From Plotosus lineatus (taxonomy: Eukaryota > Chordata > Actinopteri > Siluriformes > Plotosidae): a DNA stretch of 64,000 bases. The stretch lies in NCBI GenBank assembly GCA_024760905.1, contig CM045750.1, forward strand, positions 15,648,419-15,712,418, in the 5' to 3' direction. The position numbers and the translations under genes are program-made. Positions within the stretch are counted from its first letter, which is position 1; each line of letters opens with the position of its first letter. The notes beneath the pieces were generated by a model. That model saw only the letters and a list, made by a program, of their open reading frames with translations, did not search any database and was not told where the DNA came from. Shown piece after piece: positions 25,536 through 37,500 of this stretch.

Positions 25536-26302
25536 CGGTGGTTGTTAACCTTGTCGGCGGTACTGAACCCCACCAGGTTCATATGCTTATTCACCGAACC
25601 CTTCTTTAGTGAAAAATAAAATGTGATTTTTTTCAAATTCAAGACACAGGTATATGTTTTTATTGGGGCACCAAAATGAACCGCGCATTAACATCACTGT
25701 GTTCAAAGAACAAAACCAATACAATGCATGAACTCCGCCCATCACAACTACTCACATTTTTATGTGACGTGCGCATCTGTGTGTGAACGCGCGCTTGCGT
25801 CTGTATGTGTGTGTATTTGTTTTATTTACATCTTACGCATTATTTTTGAATGTTTAATCATTGTTATAAGCATTTATAGTATTGAATATGTATTTATTGA
25901 TATTATATGTACATATACGTCAGTCAGCACAGGGTTGATCCTACTTTGCAAATCATGCAGATAGGACGCCGACTAATATCACGTTCCGTTATATATGTGA
26001 ATCCATGTTGTACATATCCGTCCGACCACTTTCTTTTTTACTCAACATAGTATGGATGAAAACATTAAGAAAGAAATCACACGACGTACCATCACAAGTC
26101 ACAATTCGACTACTGAGCGCACCAAATTTCCTGCAGCACAGATTGGCCAAGCAATGTAGCGTGATCACCTGCAGCCAGTGATGGCCAAGCGGGGCGTGTC
26201 GTCATGAATATGAGTCAGGTGTGTGTCTTGACCTCCGCCGAACCCCTGCGACTGACTTACCGAACCCCTAGGCTTCGATCGAACCCAGGTTAGGAATCAC
26301 TG
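25536..26302. mobile_element. hAT MITE (767 bp) with 8-bp duplication
   Basis: Left end cggtggttgttaacc and right end ggttaggaatcactg are imperfect inverted repeats. GCTTATTG flanks both sides (25528-25535, 26303-26310). A partial MITE-B segment (about 25735-25955) lies inside. Confidence 0.9.
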
Positions 26303-26310
26303 GCTTATTG

Positions 26311-27195
26311 TTAATGAAATCATTACTGATCAGGAGTTTAGTGTAAAGTGTTTAACAGAAACATGGAATAAACCCATCAAAATCAACCTGTGTGCTTGAT
26401 CCAGTGCTTTTATGTTTCCTTAAACAAATGCTATCAGACGTGATTAACCCCTTAATGAGATTTCCTTCTGGCTTTTGCTCTCAAAGGCTTTTTATCATTA
26501 TATTTTTAAATTAACACTTGTGACACCCCCTCTAGGGGGGAAAAAAAAAAAAAAAAGATTCCTTTCCCCCCCCAGGGTGATTATAAATACTGTAGTATTA
26601 TTTGTCTCTAAAATTATTAATACACCTCTGCAGAACATTGTATCTTAATTAACATTAAAAATAAAAACGCATTACATAAAAAACCCAAACACTTAATTCT
26701 AGTACAGTATGGCAAAAAAGCATGTTTCCCAAGTTCATACCCGCTCTCTGTTTCATCACACTATGCTCCTCAAGGGGGACCCCAGTATTTGCGAAGCACT
26801 GAATTAGCAGCAGCCCCAGTAAATTATACATATGCATCATCACAACATTACTGGCACATGATGCAAATTTAGCCAATGGCTGAGCGCTTTTGTTTCTCCT
26901 TCCTGCTGATTGGTCGCAGATGATTTGTACACCTCTTTATTTCTCCTTCGCGCACATGTTATCAACATGATTGCTTGAATTGTGAATTCAAGTTTTTTAG
27001 CATGTTTTTAATGATTATTTAAATCCAGTGATGTCACGCTAACACCCTGCATCTTCTCTAGCTTCTGGTAAGAAGCCTAAGTGCTTTATTTATTCATAAA
27101 TATTATCACATTACAAAATGAAAGTTTTTACTTAATCATTACTACATTTTATAGCATTATTACTGTATTAATGAGTAAGACCGTCTAAAGAATGT
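26311..27195. other. no gene recognised; MITE-like fragment
   Basis: A-tract and C-tract near 26540. The segment 26870-26960 is an inverted relative of 15160-15240. No exons seen. Confidence 0.45.
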
Positions 27196-27541
27196 ACCAA
27201 GCATTGGTAGCCTGGTGGTATAGGGTGCTGGATCGCTGATCCTAAGGTTTAGGGTTCGAGTCCCACTTTCCACGAGATTGTCACTGTCCCCCCCAGTGCA
27301 GCTAACTGAGTTATCAAAGGCGGGCAATGTCTCTCACTGTCTATGGTGTGAGGTTCATGTAAAAGAACCATTGCTGACTTTCGTAAAGAATAGCTGCAAA
27401 GCCGTCAGGGTGTTTCTGTCCCTTGCAAAAGGGTTATGTCAGGAAGGGCATCTGACGTAAAAACCAATGCCAAATCAAACGTGCGAATCATTCGCTGTGG
27501 CGACGCCTGAAAAAGGGAAAAAGTCGAAAGGAAATCTCAGT
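27196..27541 (+). mobile_element. SINE-1 copy c
   Basis: Complete SINE-1 with B box gggttcgagtccc. The flanks gtctaaagaatgt and gtcgaaagaatgt differ at one base and form the likely target duplication. Confidence 0.88.
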
Positions 27542-27824
27542 CGAAAGAATGTGTTTAAAAGGCATATTTTAGCACATGTAATATCATACACAGGGTTTTA
27601 AAACCGCATTAATTCTGTGATTTGCAGATTTCCGTGATCCGCAGGTAGGGGCGGAACGTGACCCTTCTGTATGTATGTATGCATGCATGCATGTATATAT
27701 ATAATCTTATACAAGTAAATTTGGCATAGGCTAGCCTGGAGACAAGCTAATTCGATTGAAGTCATTTGCAACTTAAGTCGTCTCTCCTGGAACCAATTAA
27801 CAACGTAAGCCGAGGTATACCTGT

Positions 27825-28105
27825 ATATGGTTTGTATCTTTATGGTTTTACCCAAATGAGAATGGATTTCCCTTTCAGGCCTGGTTCCTCTCAAGGTTTC
27901 TTTCTTGTGTCAAACCCAGGGAGTTTTTCCCCCTTGCTACCGTCACCATGAACTTGCGCATTCGGGATGTGTAGTGGTTTTAAAAAATATTTAAATAATT
28001 CTACACTTTGTAAATTCCTACTTTTACTGTGTAAAGTTGGTTTGTGACAATGTTATTTGTAAAAAGCGCTAAACAAATAAAACTAACTTGAAATTGAATT
28101 GAAAT
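27825..28105. repeat. dispersed repeat fragments
   Basis: The tract with gcctggttcctctcaaggtt and the end gacaatgttatttgtaaaaagcgc resemble a very common fish repeat. The second piece recurs inverted at 38815-38880. Confidence 0.55.
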
Positions 28106-29072
28106 TAGTTCCCAAAAACCAATCACTGATGACCACCTGTTTCTGACTGACACTCATGGGCTTTCCCAACTCTTATCAGCAGTATTTAAAAGTTCATTTT
28201 CTCCGACACTTACCATCACAACTTTATTTCAAAGACCATAGTGTGTACCGTTATTTGTATATTTTTGGAGAGAATTTAGTTGAATTCCCAGGATAAGAAT
28301 CGGTGATAGGCTGAGAGTTGTGCCTGCTGTTTCAACTTGAATTATTTCGACTTGATAATAATTAACTTTATAGCAATTATTGTATTATCTTAACGTGAGC
28401 CGGATGTCACTGAGACGGAACATTCAGGGGACGATTTGATTCAATGACATACACCGAACATGACTATATTTGAACGTAATTAAACAAGAGTAGTCAAGAG
28501 ACAACATATGCTTTCAACCATAACGTAAAAAAGAGAGATAAAATCCCAAATTACCAAAAGGCACACCGATACCGTCGAGTAAAAATAAATGCCGAGTCTC
28601 AATTGGTTTCCGAGTTCTGGCCTACAATTGAAATAAACAGAGACAACTATATCTCCCACACATTAAATGCTGGGGGATAAAAAGTACAAAAAAAATAAGT
28701 TTTATAATTTTTTTTTTCGAAATCATGATGAATGGGCTTGAATGATTAAATCATGAGTAAAATAATTGAAGTCAGCTTGTTTCTGTACTGGTGAGCTGTC
28801 CAGGGTTTCCTCTGCCCTCACCCAGAATCAGCTTAGATGGGCACCAGCCTGCTAGTGACAATCATTAGGATTAAACAGTTCAGAAAATGGATGAATGAAT
28901 GAAAATAAAACTGCAGCCAAATAACAAAAATAAATTTTTAATTTATGGTGAATAAATAAAAACATAAAAAGGATCTATTTATATATTTCAACAAAACAAC
29001 TTGTACAAGCATTTGTGGCTATTTAAAGATGTTTCAGCTCATCTTATAATCAATACCGAGAGATATACTTTG

Positions 29073-29703
29073 GGATTTTTCCTTCCTCAGGGGTCGCCAC
29101 AACGAATGATCAAACATTTGATTTGGCATAGGTTTTAACGTCGGATGCCCTTCCTGACACAACCATTTAGCAAGGGACAGAAACATGCTGACGGCTTTGC
29201 AGCTACTCTTTACGAAAGTCAGCAATGGTTCTTTTATATTCATCACACCATAGACGGAGATGGTAAGAGGATCCTGCTTGATCCGTGACCGTCAGCTGCG
29301 TTACTACAGGCACTTGGCGCGTTTCCCGGCTTCGGACCCAGCACACCGGATCCTGTCCATTCGGGATCCTCGGGGCTGGAGCCGATCACGGGGACGGCCG
29401 CATGCGACGTGGTTGTCGCAGTTGAGGGCTGCCCTGCCGAGGGGTACAGGCCCTGCGCAGGCCTGGTCGATCGCCAGGAAACGGCCGGATGAGTGGAAGC
29501 GGCTGGTGGACGCAGCGAAGTGCTGTCCCGGCGAATGCCCTCATACCTGACCTGACGCCATAGACAGTGAGAGACATGGCCCGCCTTTGATATATAATCC
29601 AGTTAGCTGCACTGAGAGAACCAGCGACAACAAATGTGGGACTCGAACCCCCAACCTTAGGATCAGCGATCCAGCGCCCTATACCACTAGACCTCCACTG
29701 TCC
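29073..29703 (-). mobile_element. SINE-1 copy d, split by a LINE fragment
   Basis: Minus-strand SINE-1. The tail (aggggtcgccac) is at the left and the tRNA head with B box ggactcgaaccc at the right. It is interrupted at its ccatagac site by the 302-bp insertion 29256-29557. Confidence 0.88.
29256..29557 (+). mobile_element. 5'-truncated LINE of a second, GC-rich family
   Basis: A GC-rich insertion flanked by CCATAGAC on both sides (29248-29255 and 29558-29565). It encodes the C-terminal end of a non-LTR polyprotein: RQLRYYRHLARFP, then GRPHATWLSQL, and a stop after about 90 codons. It ends cctgacctgac, a short repeat rather than poly(A). Base composition and sequence differ from the local RTE family. 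The clade cannot be fixed from so short a tail. Confidence 0.8.
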
Positions 29704-30482
29704 CCTTATAATCACTACTGGATATACAAAATAAACCTTCCATAACACACACCGTCACAGATGCACCGGAAATAGGTTAACAAATACACACACCAGCAGA
29801 TGATGACATCTGACTTGCAATTTCTGGCTAACCCGGTAAACGTATGCAAATGTGGAACATATTGATCATTTATGGGTTAAATATGTAGGTGTTATTTCTC
29901 GGAATCATATCTAATTGGTCTCGTCCGATCGGGATTTGAATACGAAGTGTAAAATTTTGCACACCGGAACCGAGGAAATCATAAGGACATTTCGCCTGAC
30001 AAAGAGTAGGGAGCTGTTTGGGACACCAACAAACTTTGTTTGTTTTTTTTTTTTTTGCTTTAAGATAAATATAATTAAGAAAACTGACAAGCCCCAGACA
30101 AAGTCGTGGGAAAAAGTACAGTTGTATAAATGTTGGGGAAACTTTCAGATAAATTACCCCCGATACCCCACAGTGCTGATTTGCGTTTTAACCTAAACTG
30201 GGTTTTTTATATCTTTAAAATGTATTAACTTGACCCCGAAACAATGTCCTATTACTGGTTAATCAGAACCACTATTCATTAATTTATGCCATGCACAGAG
30301 CTGAAAGACAGACCGAACCAGAACTCGGACGTTAGCACAGCTCGTAGCTTCTGTACTGCGTCCTTGCTAATGAACGAGTTAGCCGTTAGCTCCGTTTGGT
30401 TCTGAGACAAACCTTGCAGCGTACCTCAGATGAGCTCGTCCGTTTCCTCGTGAATTCACCATCGCTGACTTTATTGTTACAC

Positions 30483-30580
30483 CTCCAGTCATAATATGGA
30501 CCGGACCTATGAAGGAGACGCGCTAAATTTCGTCTCTGAATGTGGAGACGGCACCACACCGGGACCAAGAGCGGCGCCAT
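30483..30580 (-). CDS. abcb7: first coding exon of ABCB7-like mitochondrial ABC transporter
   Basis: The ATG lies at 30580 on the minus strand. The first 33 codons read MAPLLVPVWCRLHIQRRN and then a segment ending SGPYYDWR: many Arg and His, hydrophobic, almost no acidic residues, as expected of a mitochondrial presequence. SGPxxxWR resembles the human ABCB7 N-terminus by recollection. Two donors are possible: GGAG|GTGTAA, ending the exon at 30483 (used here), or TGAG|GTACGC, ending it at 30425. ABCB7 exports a glutathione-linked sulfur species from the mitochondrial matrix for cytosolic Fe-S cluster assembly. The call rests mainly on synteny (minus strand, head-to-head with UPRT as in human) and the targeting sequence. 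Later exons are not visible in 1-30400. Confidence 0.62.
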
Positions 30581-30589
30581 GATGAAGAC

Positions 30590-30625
30590 ACTACGGTCAC
30601 GTGATCACCCGGAAGTCGCTGAAAA
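30590..30625 (-). promoter_or_regulatory. ABCB7 core promoter: E-box plus ETS site
   Basis: CACGTG at 30598-30603 is followed by CCGGAAGT at 30609-30616, just upstream of the minus-strand ATG. USF-type E-boxes and GABP/NRF-2-type ETS sites are common in promoters of nuclear genes for mitochondrial proteins. No TATA box is visible. Confidence 0.7.
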
Positions 30626-31054
30626 GTTTGGAGTTCAGGACGACCGGTTGCTTCTGGGGCATTTCTGAAGAAATTCGGAATTACGATTAATGCGAAAGCA
30701 AATGCAAATGCTACATTTCGAAGTCGTCATAACATAAATATAGATTTAATCGAAACTATATTACAAGATAACCTCCAGATGCGCGAATACACAGGGGTTT
30801 ACAGTAATCACTTGGCGCTGCGGGGTGAACTTTGGCCGTTCGTGTCACCGAAAAGTTTAAAAAAACAAATGAATCCACGTAACAGCTTTTTGAATTGAAA
30901 TGCTGTTGTTGTTGTTGTTGTATAATATTGTTAAATCTGTTTTATTGTAACTATAATGCACAAAACGGACGGTAAATAATTGGTCCCCTGACAATTACCG
31001 TAAAACCGTCCAAACGCGCGTTAAAATATTGATCTCGCTCATATTAAGAAATTA

Positions 31055-31116
31055 CATGTGACGTAATGCATGGAAATGGGCGCCATTTTGGAGGGCTTTA
31101 CCAGCGTTACGTCAAG
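31055..31116. promoter_or_regulatory. paired CRE-like sites around a YY1-like site
   Basis: TGACGTAA (31059-31066) and its exact reverse complement TTACGTCA (31107-31114) bracket cgccattttgga (31081-31092), a good YY1-type match. This looks like a second promoter or an enhancer between ABCB7 and UPRT. No exon can be tied to it. Confidence 0.5.
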
Positions 31117-31207
31117 GTTGAGTGACTTATATTTGAAAGATGGTAGTTAATTTTTCTATTTTGGGCCGTCCCAACAGAAAAAGTGAATTTAACTATTATT
31201 GTTCACC

Positions 31208-31547
31208 TGCAGCGGGCAGTGGTAAAGGGCGCTGGCTTACTGAGCCAAAAGTTGGGGGTTCAAGCCCACTCTCCACAGGTTGTCTCTGTCCCTCCAGTGC
31301 AGTGAACTGGGTTATCAAAGGCCAGCCATGTCTCGCACTGTTTATGGTGAGAGGCATGTAATGAACCATTGCTGACTTTCGTGAAGAGTAAGCAGCAAAG
31401 CCGTCTGCGTGTTTCTGCCCTGCGATGATCTGTCGAGCTGTCCAGGGTGTAGTCTGCCTTCTCCCGGAGTTGGCTGGGATGGGCGCCAGCCTCCACGTGA
31501 CCCTAAATACGATTAAGCTGTTACAGAAAATGAATGAATGAATGTTC
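31208..31547 (+). mobile_element. chimeric SINE: SINE-1 head, SINE-3 tail
   Basis: The first part, through the B box (gggttcaagcccac) and ccattgctgactttcgtgaag, is SINE-1. After cgtgtttctgccctg it switches to SINE-3 (gagctgtccagggtgtag ... aaaatgaatgaatgaatg). The same junction occurs in the copy at 37610. Confidence 0.85.
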
Positions 31548-31929
31548 ACCCACAATACATAATAACAAATTAGGGCAATAAATTTGAGAAAAAAAAATAG
31601 CTCAGATTGATGAGTATGGCTCGTCAGTATCAGCCGGAACTTTTCAAACAAAAACTTGTAGAATGTCTGTTCTTTTTCTGCTCACTTTTGTAAGTAGTAA
31701 GTAGATCCTCACATATTCTTTTTTTTTATAAAATTTATTTCAGACATAAATTGATTTAGACTTTTACAAAATCTTAAGAAATTAGTATATTTGATTGCTG
31801 TCTTTGTTTCCATCTAAATCCAAATTTACTTGGCCCCTACTGGCACGAGATCACAGATCAGAAAATAAACGAGTTTTTTCTTTGTCAGGGAAGATATATA
31901 AGATCTTATATCTATCTATATTTCTATTT

Positions 31930-33284
31930 ATTGCCTTACGCTGTGTCTCCCTGTACTCCTGTTTACTCTCTTCGGTCCTCTCAATGTCCCACTTCTTCTT
32001 GGCTAACCTCTTCTTTTGTACACACTCCTGCACTTCCTCATTCCACCACCAAGTTTCCTTATCTACTTTCCTTCCAGAGGACACACCAAATACTCTCCTA
32101 CCGGTCTCCCTGATCACATTGGCTGTGGTTGTCCAGTCCTCTGGAAGCACTTCCTGACTACCCAAAGCCTGTTTCAACTCCTCCTTGAAGACAACATGAC
32201 ACTCTTCCTTTTTCAGCTTCCACCACTTTGTCTTCTGCTCTGCCTTTGCCTTTTTCACCTTTCTCACCATCAGTGTCATCCTGCACACCACCATCCTATG
32301 CTGTTTGGCAACACTCTCACCCACTACTACTTTGCAGTCACTGACTTCCTTCAAATTACATCGCCTACACAAGATGTAGTCTACCTGTGTGCTCTTACCT
32401 CCGCTTTCATAAGTCACCCTATGCTTCTGTTTCTTCTTGAAGAAAGTATTCACCACAGCCATTTCCATCCTTTTGCAAAATCGATCAACATCTGTCCTTC
32501 TGTGTTCCTGTCCTGGATACCAAACCTGCCCATCACTTCCTCGTCCCCTCTGTTGCCTGCACCAACATGTCCATTGAAGTCTGCTCCAATGACCACTCTT
32601 TCACCTCTGGGGGTACTCTGCATCACTTCATCTAACTCACTCCAGAATCCCTCCTTCTCTTCTAGCTTACATCCTGCCTGTGGGGCATAAGCACTAACAA
32701 CATTGACTATCACGCCTTCAATTTCTAACTTGAGACTCATCACTCTGTCTGACACTCTTTTCACTTCTAGAACATTCCTGACAAACCCCTCCTTCAAGAT
32801 GACTCCTACTCCATTTCTCTTCCCATCCACACCATTATAAAACAGTTTAAACCCTGCTCCTAAGCTTTTAGCCTTTCTACCTTTCCACCTTGTCTCCTGA
32901 ACACACAGTATGTCCACCTTCCTCCTCTGCATCATGTCAGCCAGCTCCCTATCTTTTCCTTGCATAGTTCCAACATTCAAAGTCCCTACTCTCAGTCCGA
33001 GGCTCACGCATTTCCTCTGCTCTCTCTGCCTACGGACACGCCTCCCGCCTCTCCTTCTTCGACGTCTTCGACCAACAGTAGTCCAATTTCCATCAGCACC
33101 CTGTTGGTTGACAGCACTGATGGCGGTCGTTGTTAACCCGGGCCTCGATCGATCCGGTATGAATTCTGTATTGATCATTTGCATTTTTTTTTTTGGCAGA
33201 AGTTTTACGCCGGATGCCCTTCCTGTCGCAACCCTCTGCATTTATTCGGGCTTGGGACCGGCATAAGGGGGAGAGACACTGGTT
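31930..33284 (-). mobile_element. RTE LINE copy retaining the 5' half, 3' half missing
   Basis: On the minus strand the element begins about 23 bases after the family 5' end (actaaccagtgtctctcccc) and ends abruptly mid-linker at 31930. The endonuclease frame 33241-32450 is intact for 263 codons, including LCVQETRWK and VVIGADFNGHVG. A single shift near 32490 then leads into a 205-codon frame. There is no reverse transcriptase and no 3' terminus. 5'-truncation is usual for LINEs, so this is the opposite of the expected pattern. Confidence 0.88.
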
Positions 33285-33372
33285 AGTATATATAAAATAT
33301 ATAAGTTATATATAAAATATATATAAGTTATATATAAAATATATAAGTGATAAAAAGTTATATATATAAAAT
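33285..33372. repeat. AT-rich tandem repeat
   Basis: Repeats of a unit like tataagttatatataaaata directly follow the 5' end of the minus-strand LINE. Confidence 0.85.
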
Positions 33373-33593
33373 CAGCCGAATTCAGATTTGGCTCCTAGCT
33401 TGAACTTGGGCAGTGCCTGTAACTCCCGTGAACTCAGACAGATTCCATCGAGAGGTGATGGGAAAACATTGGGCACAGCTGGAAGTGGCTGATTTTTTTT
33501 TTTTATCATGTGTATAGCAAGGTATGCCAGTGAAGCTACTGAAGAGGAGCTTGGTGTGTCAGTTCAGACTGATTTAGACAGATCTCTGTAGAT

Positions 33594-33900
33594 CACAGGT
33601 GTCCAACTCAAGGCCCGGGGCCAAATTCGGCCCACCAACTCATTTTATGTGGTCTATGAGTTTTCAAAAATTATGATTATCGTACATCCTTTACATCAAC
33701 TATTACCATGAAATCTATTTCGTCGTTCTTTCCATCCATCATCCATTCCACTAGGTGGCAGCAGCAGCCTTTTTCAAGTAAAAAGCTAGTCATTCCTGAC
33801 TCAGAAAAACGTGCATGCTTATTGCTGTTAAGCTTTGTCAGAAAATGCATTAACATAGTGATTTATTCGGCCCTCGGTGAAAATGAGTTTGACACCCGTG
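33594..33900. mobile_element. hAT MITE (307 bp)
   Basis: Ends cacaggtgtccaactc and gagtttgacacccgtg are inverted repeats. The flanking octamers CTGTAGAT (33586-33593) and CTATAGAT (33901-33908) match at seven of eight bases. Confidence 0.88.
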
Positions 33901-33928
33901 CTATAGATGCTACAAGGGGAACGCTTTT

Positions 33929-34330
33929 AAAATGGCGGACACGTAGAGGTGTTGCTATCTAGTCATTCAACGTTCCACCCACCTCTGCGCATATAAACAG
34001 TGTAAGCACGCATGATTCCTGAATGTACCTTTTTCGTCAACGTAAACGTACTTATGGAACAGCTTTTTTTTAATCAAAGGAAAGATAACTATGTCCTCGA
34101 AAAAAAAATGGTGTGGTGAGACACTTTCTTCCAAGAATACACATTCAGAAATCTTCTGCACAGATATGCGCAAACTTGATGCACCAAAACAACCTCTAAA
34201 GGAAGTGACGTCTCTCTCGCGCTCTCTCTTTTTTTTTGTTCTTTTTTTTGTAACCAAACCTAAGTCGTCGCGCTGTTTGCGCCTGTGTGAGAGGATATGT
34301 TATTGTACTAAATATTTATTTTTATTTTTA
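33929..34330 (+). promoter_or_regulatory. UPRT promoter region
   Basis: A YY1-like aaaatggcggac is at 33929-33940. A composite ETS/CRE site GGAAGTGACGTC is at 34201-34212, followed by tctctcgcgctctc. These are typical of TATA-less housekeeping promoters. The sequence ttttgtgaacag before 34363 could be a splice acceptor, so a non-coding first exon is possible. Confidence 0.6.
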
Positions 34331-34389
34331 TTATTTTATTATTTGGTCTGTTTTGTGAACAGTTGCACAACATAGTTGAGTGTAATAAC

Positions 34390-34589
34390 ATGCCTTGCCC
34401 TAACCAGCAAGCTGCACGTGGCAGTAAGTGTGAACAGAACACAGTGAAACAGGTGCGGTTTGCTAATGGCGCTGGTTCTGACAGCGAGACCCCGGAGAAA
34501 GAGAGTGAAGCCGCAGCACCCCCGGCCCAGCTGAAGCTTCTACCCCTGACTGATCAAATCCGTGAACTCCAGACCATAATCAGGGATAA
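34390..34589 (+). CDS. uprt: UPRT exon 1 (coding part)
   Basis: Ends with AA of a split Lys codon before the donor GTGAGC. A poorly conserved Ser/Glu/Pro-rich leader is followed by the conserved LKLLPLTDQIRELQT segment. Confidence 0.93.
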
Positions 34590-37500
34590 GTGAGCTTTAC
34601 TAGTGTCCTGAATCATGCATACCCTGAAATATATGCATGCATTACAGTCTGACATTTTAATGTGTTCCCCATAGAACCACAACTAGAGGGGACTTTGTGT
34701 TCTGTGCTGATCGACTGGTAAGAATCAGTCCTCATGAAAAAAATATATAAATAAATTTAAAAAATCTTCCAAGGTATAACTACAGTGATTGAGCCTCAGT
34801 AAAATTCCCATAGTACAACAATACTTGTATAATTATGTAAAATTGTCGTTTATATATATATTGTATTCCATGCTGAAGTCTTAGGCACATTTTAAAGGTG
34901 TTATCTCCTGGAAATAAAATTAAATCCGGCGCAATGTCTTTCTGAAACAATTGGCTGACTCCTGTACATATGTCGGAACAACCCCTGAACCAGCTGCCCT
35001 GCAGATCCTCCTTCCCCAAACACAAACATACGAAAAGAAAACCAATGCATACAGTACTTTAAACACCATTAATACTGGGACGAGTGAGAGAGTGGTGAAA
35101 ATTACAGCAACTTGGCCAGCTGCTGTCGTTCATTGTCTACCATATACAAGTCAACAAGGGCCAGCCGCCTCCCGGTGGTTAGAGAAGCAGCTTTCGGACA
35201 GAATGATTTCTGGTTTGATTCCAGAACCAGCAAGAAAAATGTGTAGCAGTTGGGGAGTGAGCTGCACCTTCCCTTCTACCTTCGTGACTGAAGTGCACTT
35301 GAGCAAAGCACCTAACTCCCAACTGCTCTCCAGGTGTGTGTGTGTGTGTGCGCGCACTCACATTGGATGGGTTAAATGCACAGCCAATAAGTTCCCTTAC
35401 AGAATTAATAAAGTATAACAAAAATTGTAAAAAAAAAAAAAAAATGACATATAGAAGTTGTGGTCACATGTTTGTAATCTCATCCACTCTCATTTTCTCA
35501 TTCAATTTAATCCTACGAGGGTTACAGACTGGAAGGAGGCTGGAATGTTTATCAGCCAACATACGGTGAAGGTGATGTGCACTCTGAACAATTTGCCAGA
35601 TCGTCACAGGGCTGAGAGTAGGGTGGTCCTTATTTTTTGAAGTTTGATTTTTTTTTCACTGGGTACCCATATTTATTTATTTAGTTTTTAAGTTAGTTGG
35701 TTAGGTTGAATTAGGATTCCAGGAAATTCTTTTGAAAATTTCTCAAATTTAGACGTCCCTACCGAATGTTGAAATTTCATATTCATTTTCATATAGTCTT
35801 AAACATTTCTGGATGTTTCTAGTTAATCTTGATTATAGCCTACATTTTGCTGAGCAATATAATTAAAAATTATGAAAATTTACTGTGAAATAGCGCAATT
35901 TTAATCGTGGCGTCTTGAGGGAAGCTGTTCTTATTTGGTCACTTATTGTCAGATTTATCTTTCACTTCATTATTCCTCAGTAAATGGTGCATGCATCTTT
36001 CCTGAGCAAAAATTTGACAAGAACCTGGTCTGGTTTGCATGTGATCATCACATTCTTGAAATTGTCTTTTAAATAAGTTGATACTCTTTGCCTTGGTCCT
36101 TCAAAGCGTCCGGAAGTGGTAACTATCAATCGGTTCAAAAGCAACTGGCGACTCATTGATACGATGACCTTTTAAGAATCTATAGATGCAGTCATGTCTA
36201 CTGCAGTTTCAGAGACCGTCGTCACTGATATTAAGTAGCTCCATCAATATCAACCTCATGGTGACTATCAAGCATTGTTGGCGTTAACAACCACATTTTT
36301 TGGGTGGTGTACCATCTAAAGGAATTTCAATCAGAGCTGGATGTATGGCAAAGGTCACATGTTCTCTGAAAATCTGGATGTTCAGGAGTCAGTTCAAGCT
36401 GACAGAGAAGAAAAGTGACTTGCATCAATTTGCCAATTCACTGTTGTCATCTACGTCAAGACCTAAGTTCAGGCAGCACCGGCACCATTGGCATCACATA
36501 TTGACCTGCAGCTCATCGAAGATATCAAAAGCTACAGTAAGGATGAAAAAATGAGTGCCAGAAATTGCTTTGGAAAAGATGTGGACACTTATGGTACTTG
36601 TCAGAGCAATTGATTGCTCCTGCATTCTTTGACCAAGGACTAAGAGAGATGAGATCTTTGCTCCTTATTGTCAGTGTTGCGTAAACAACATGAACAAGCA
36701 GCAATTATAAATAGCACAAAAAACAGCTAATGCAAATACACAAAGCTATATATGTGCATCTACCTCATACACATATATACATACACCAGTGTATCAAATG
36801 CCAATGGTTTCTGATTATGAGAGGCCTGCAAACACCAGGAACAGAAGATTCAATGAAGAGAATAATACTAGATCTAATAGTTGAGACAAAGCATCTGGTA
36901 GACTTTGTTGCTCAGAATTTCAACTGGTCCGTCAACATTCTTGGCAAAGGATGTGGATTTGTGTGGATCTTGCTGGTTTGTGAATGCCTCGGTGTCCCCC
37001 CCCAGAAAATCTGGAGGAAATGACTGGGGAGAGGGACATCTGAACCTCACTGCTTAGGCTGCTGCCCTTGCAATCCGATCCTGGATTAAGCGGAGTAAGA
37101 AAAAGATGATGATAATTTAAGGCCCACCATAGCCACAAAATGTGGGGCCGGTGGTGTGGTGGTTTGGGTGCTGCGCTCATGATTGGGAGGTTGTGAGCTT
37201 GATCCACTGAGACCCTCACTGTGCTAAGACCCCTGGGCAAGGTCTCAACCATAAGTGTGCCTCTGTTCACCCAGCAGTATAAATGGGTACCAGTAAAATA
37301 TACTGGGAAGGTAACCTGCGATGGACTAGCGTCACATCCAGGAGGAGTTGAACTTCTGATCGCTTCACGCTACAGAAACCGGGGATAAGCACCGGCCTGA
37401 TGATCCACTAGACTTGGGTGTAAAAAACCCAACAGACTTTACCTATGGCCACAACCAAACACTACCATTCAGGATTTTTAATCACCATGTCCTTTCACAC

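Noticed and set aside
16729..33284. Recent horizontal transfer of the RTE LINE, as known for BovB.
   Set aside because: Copies vary in age and decay within this window, and nothing in the sequence alone points to transfer.
34363..34389. Upstream start of UPRT giving MHNIVECNN before MPC.
   Set aside because: The codon at 34363 is TTG. The first in-frame ATG is at 34390.
34985..35000. Candidate for UPRT exon 3: ctgaaccagctgccct encodes LNQLP just after exon 2.
   Set aside because: No splice sites and no flanking similarity. The true exon with 23 matching codons and perfect splice signals is at 43011-43080.
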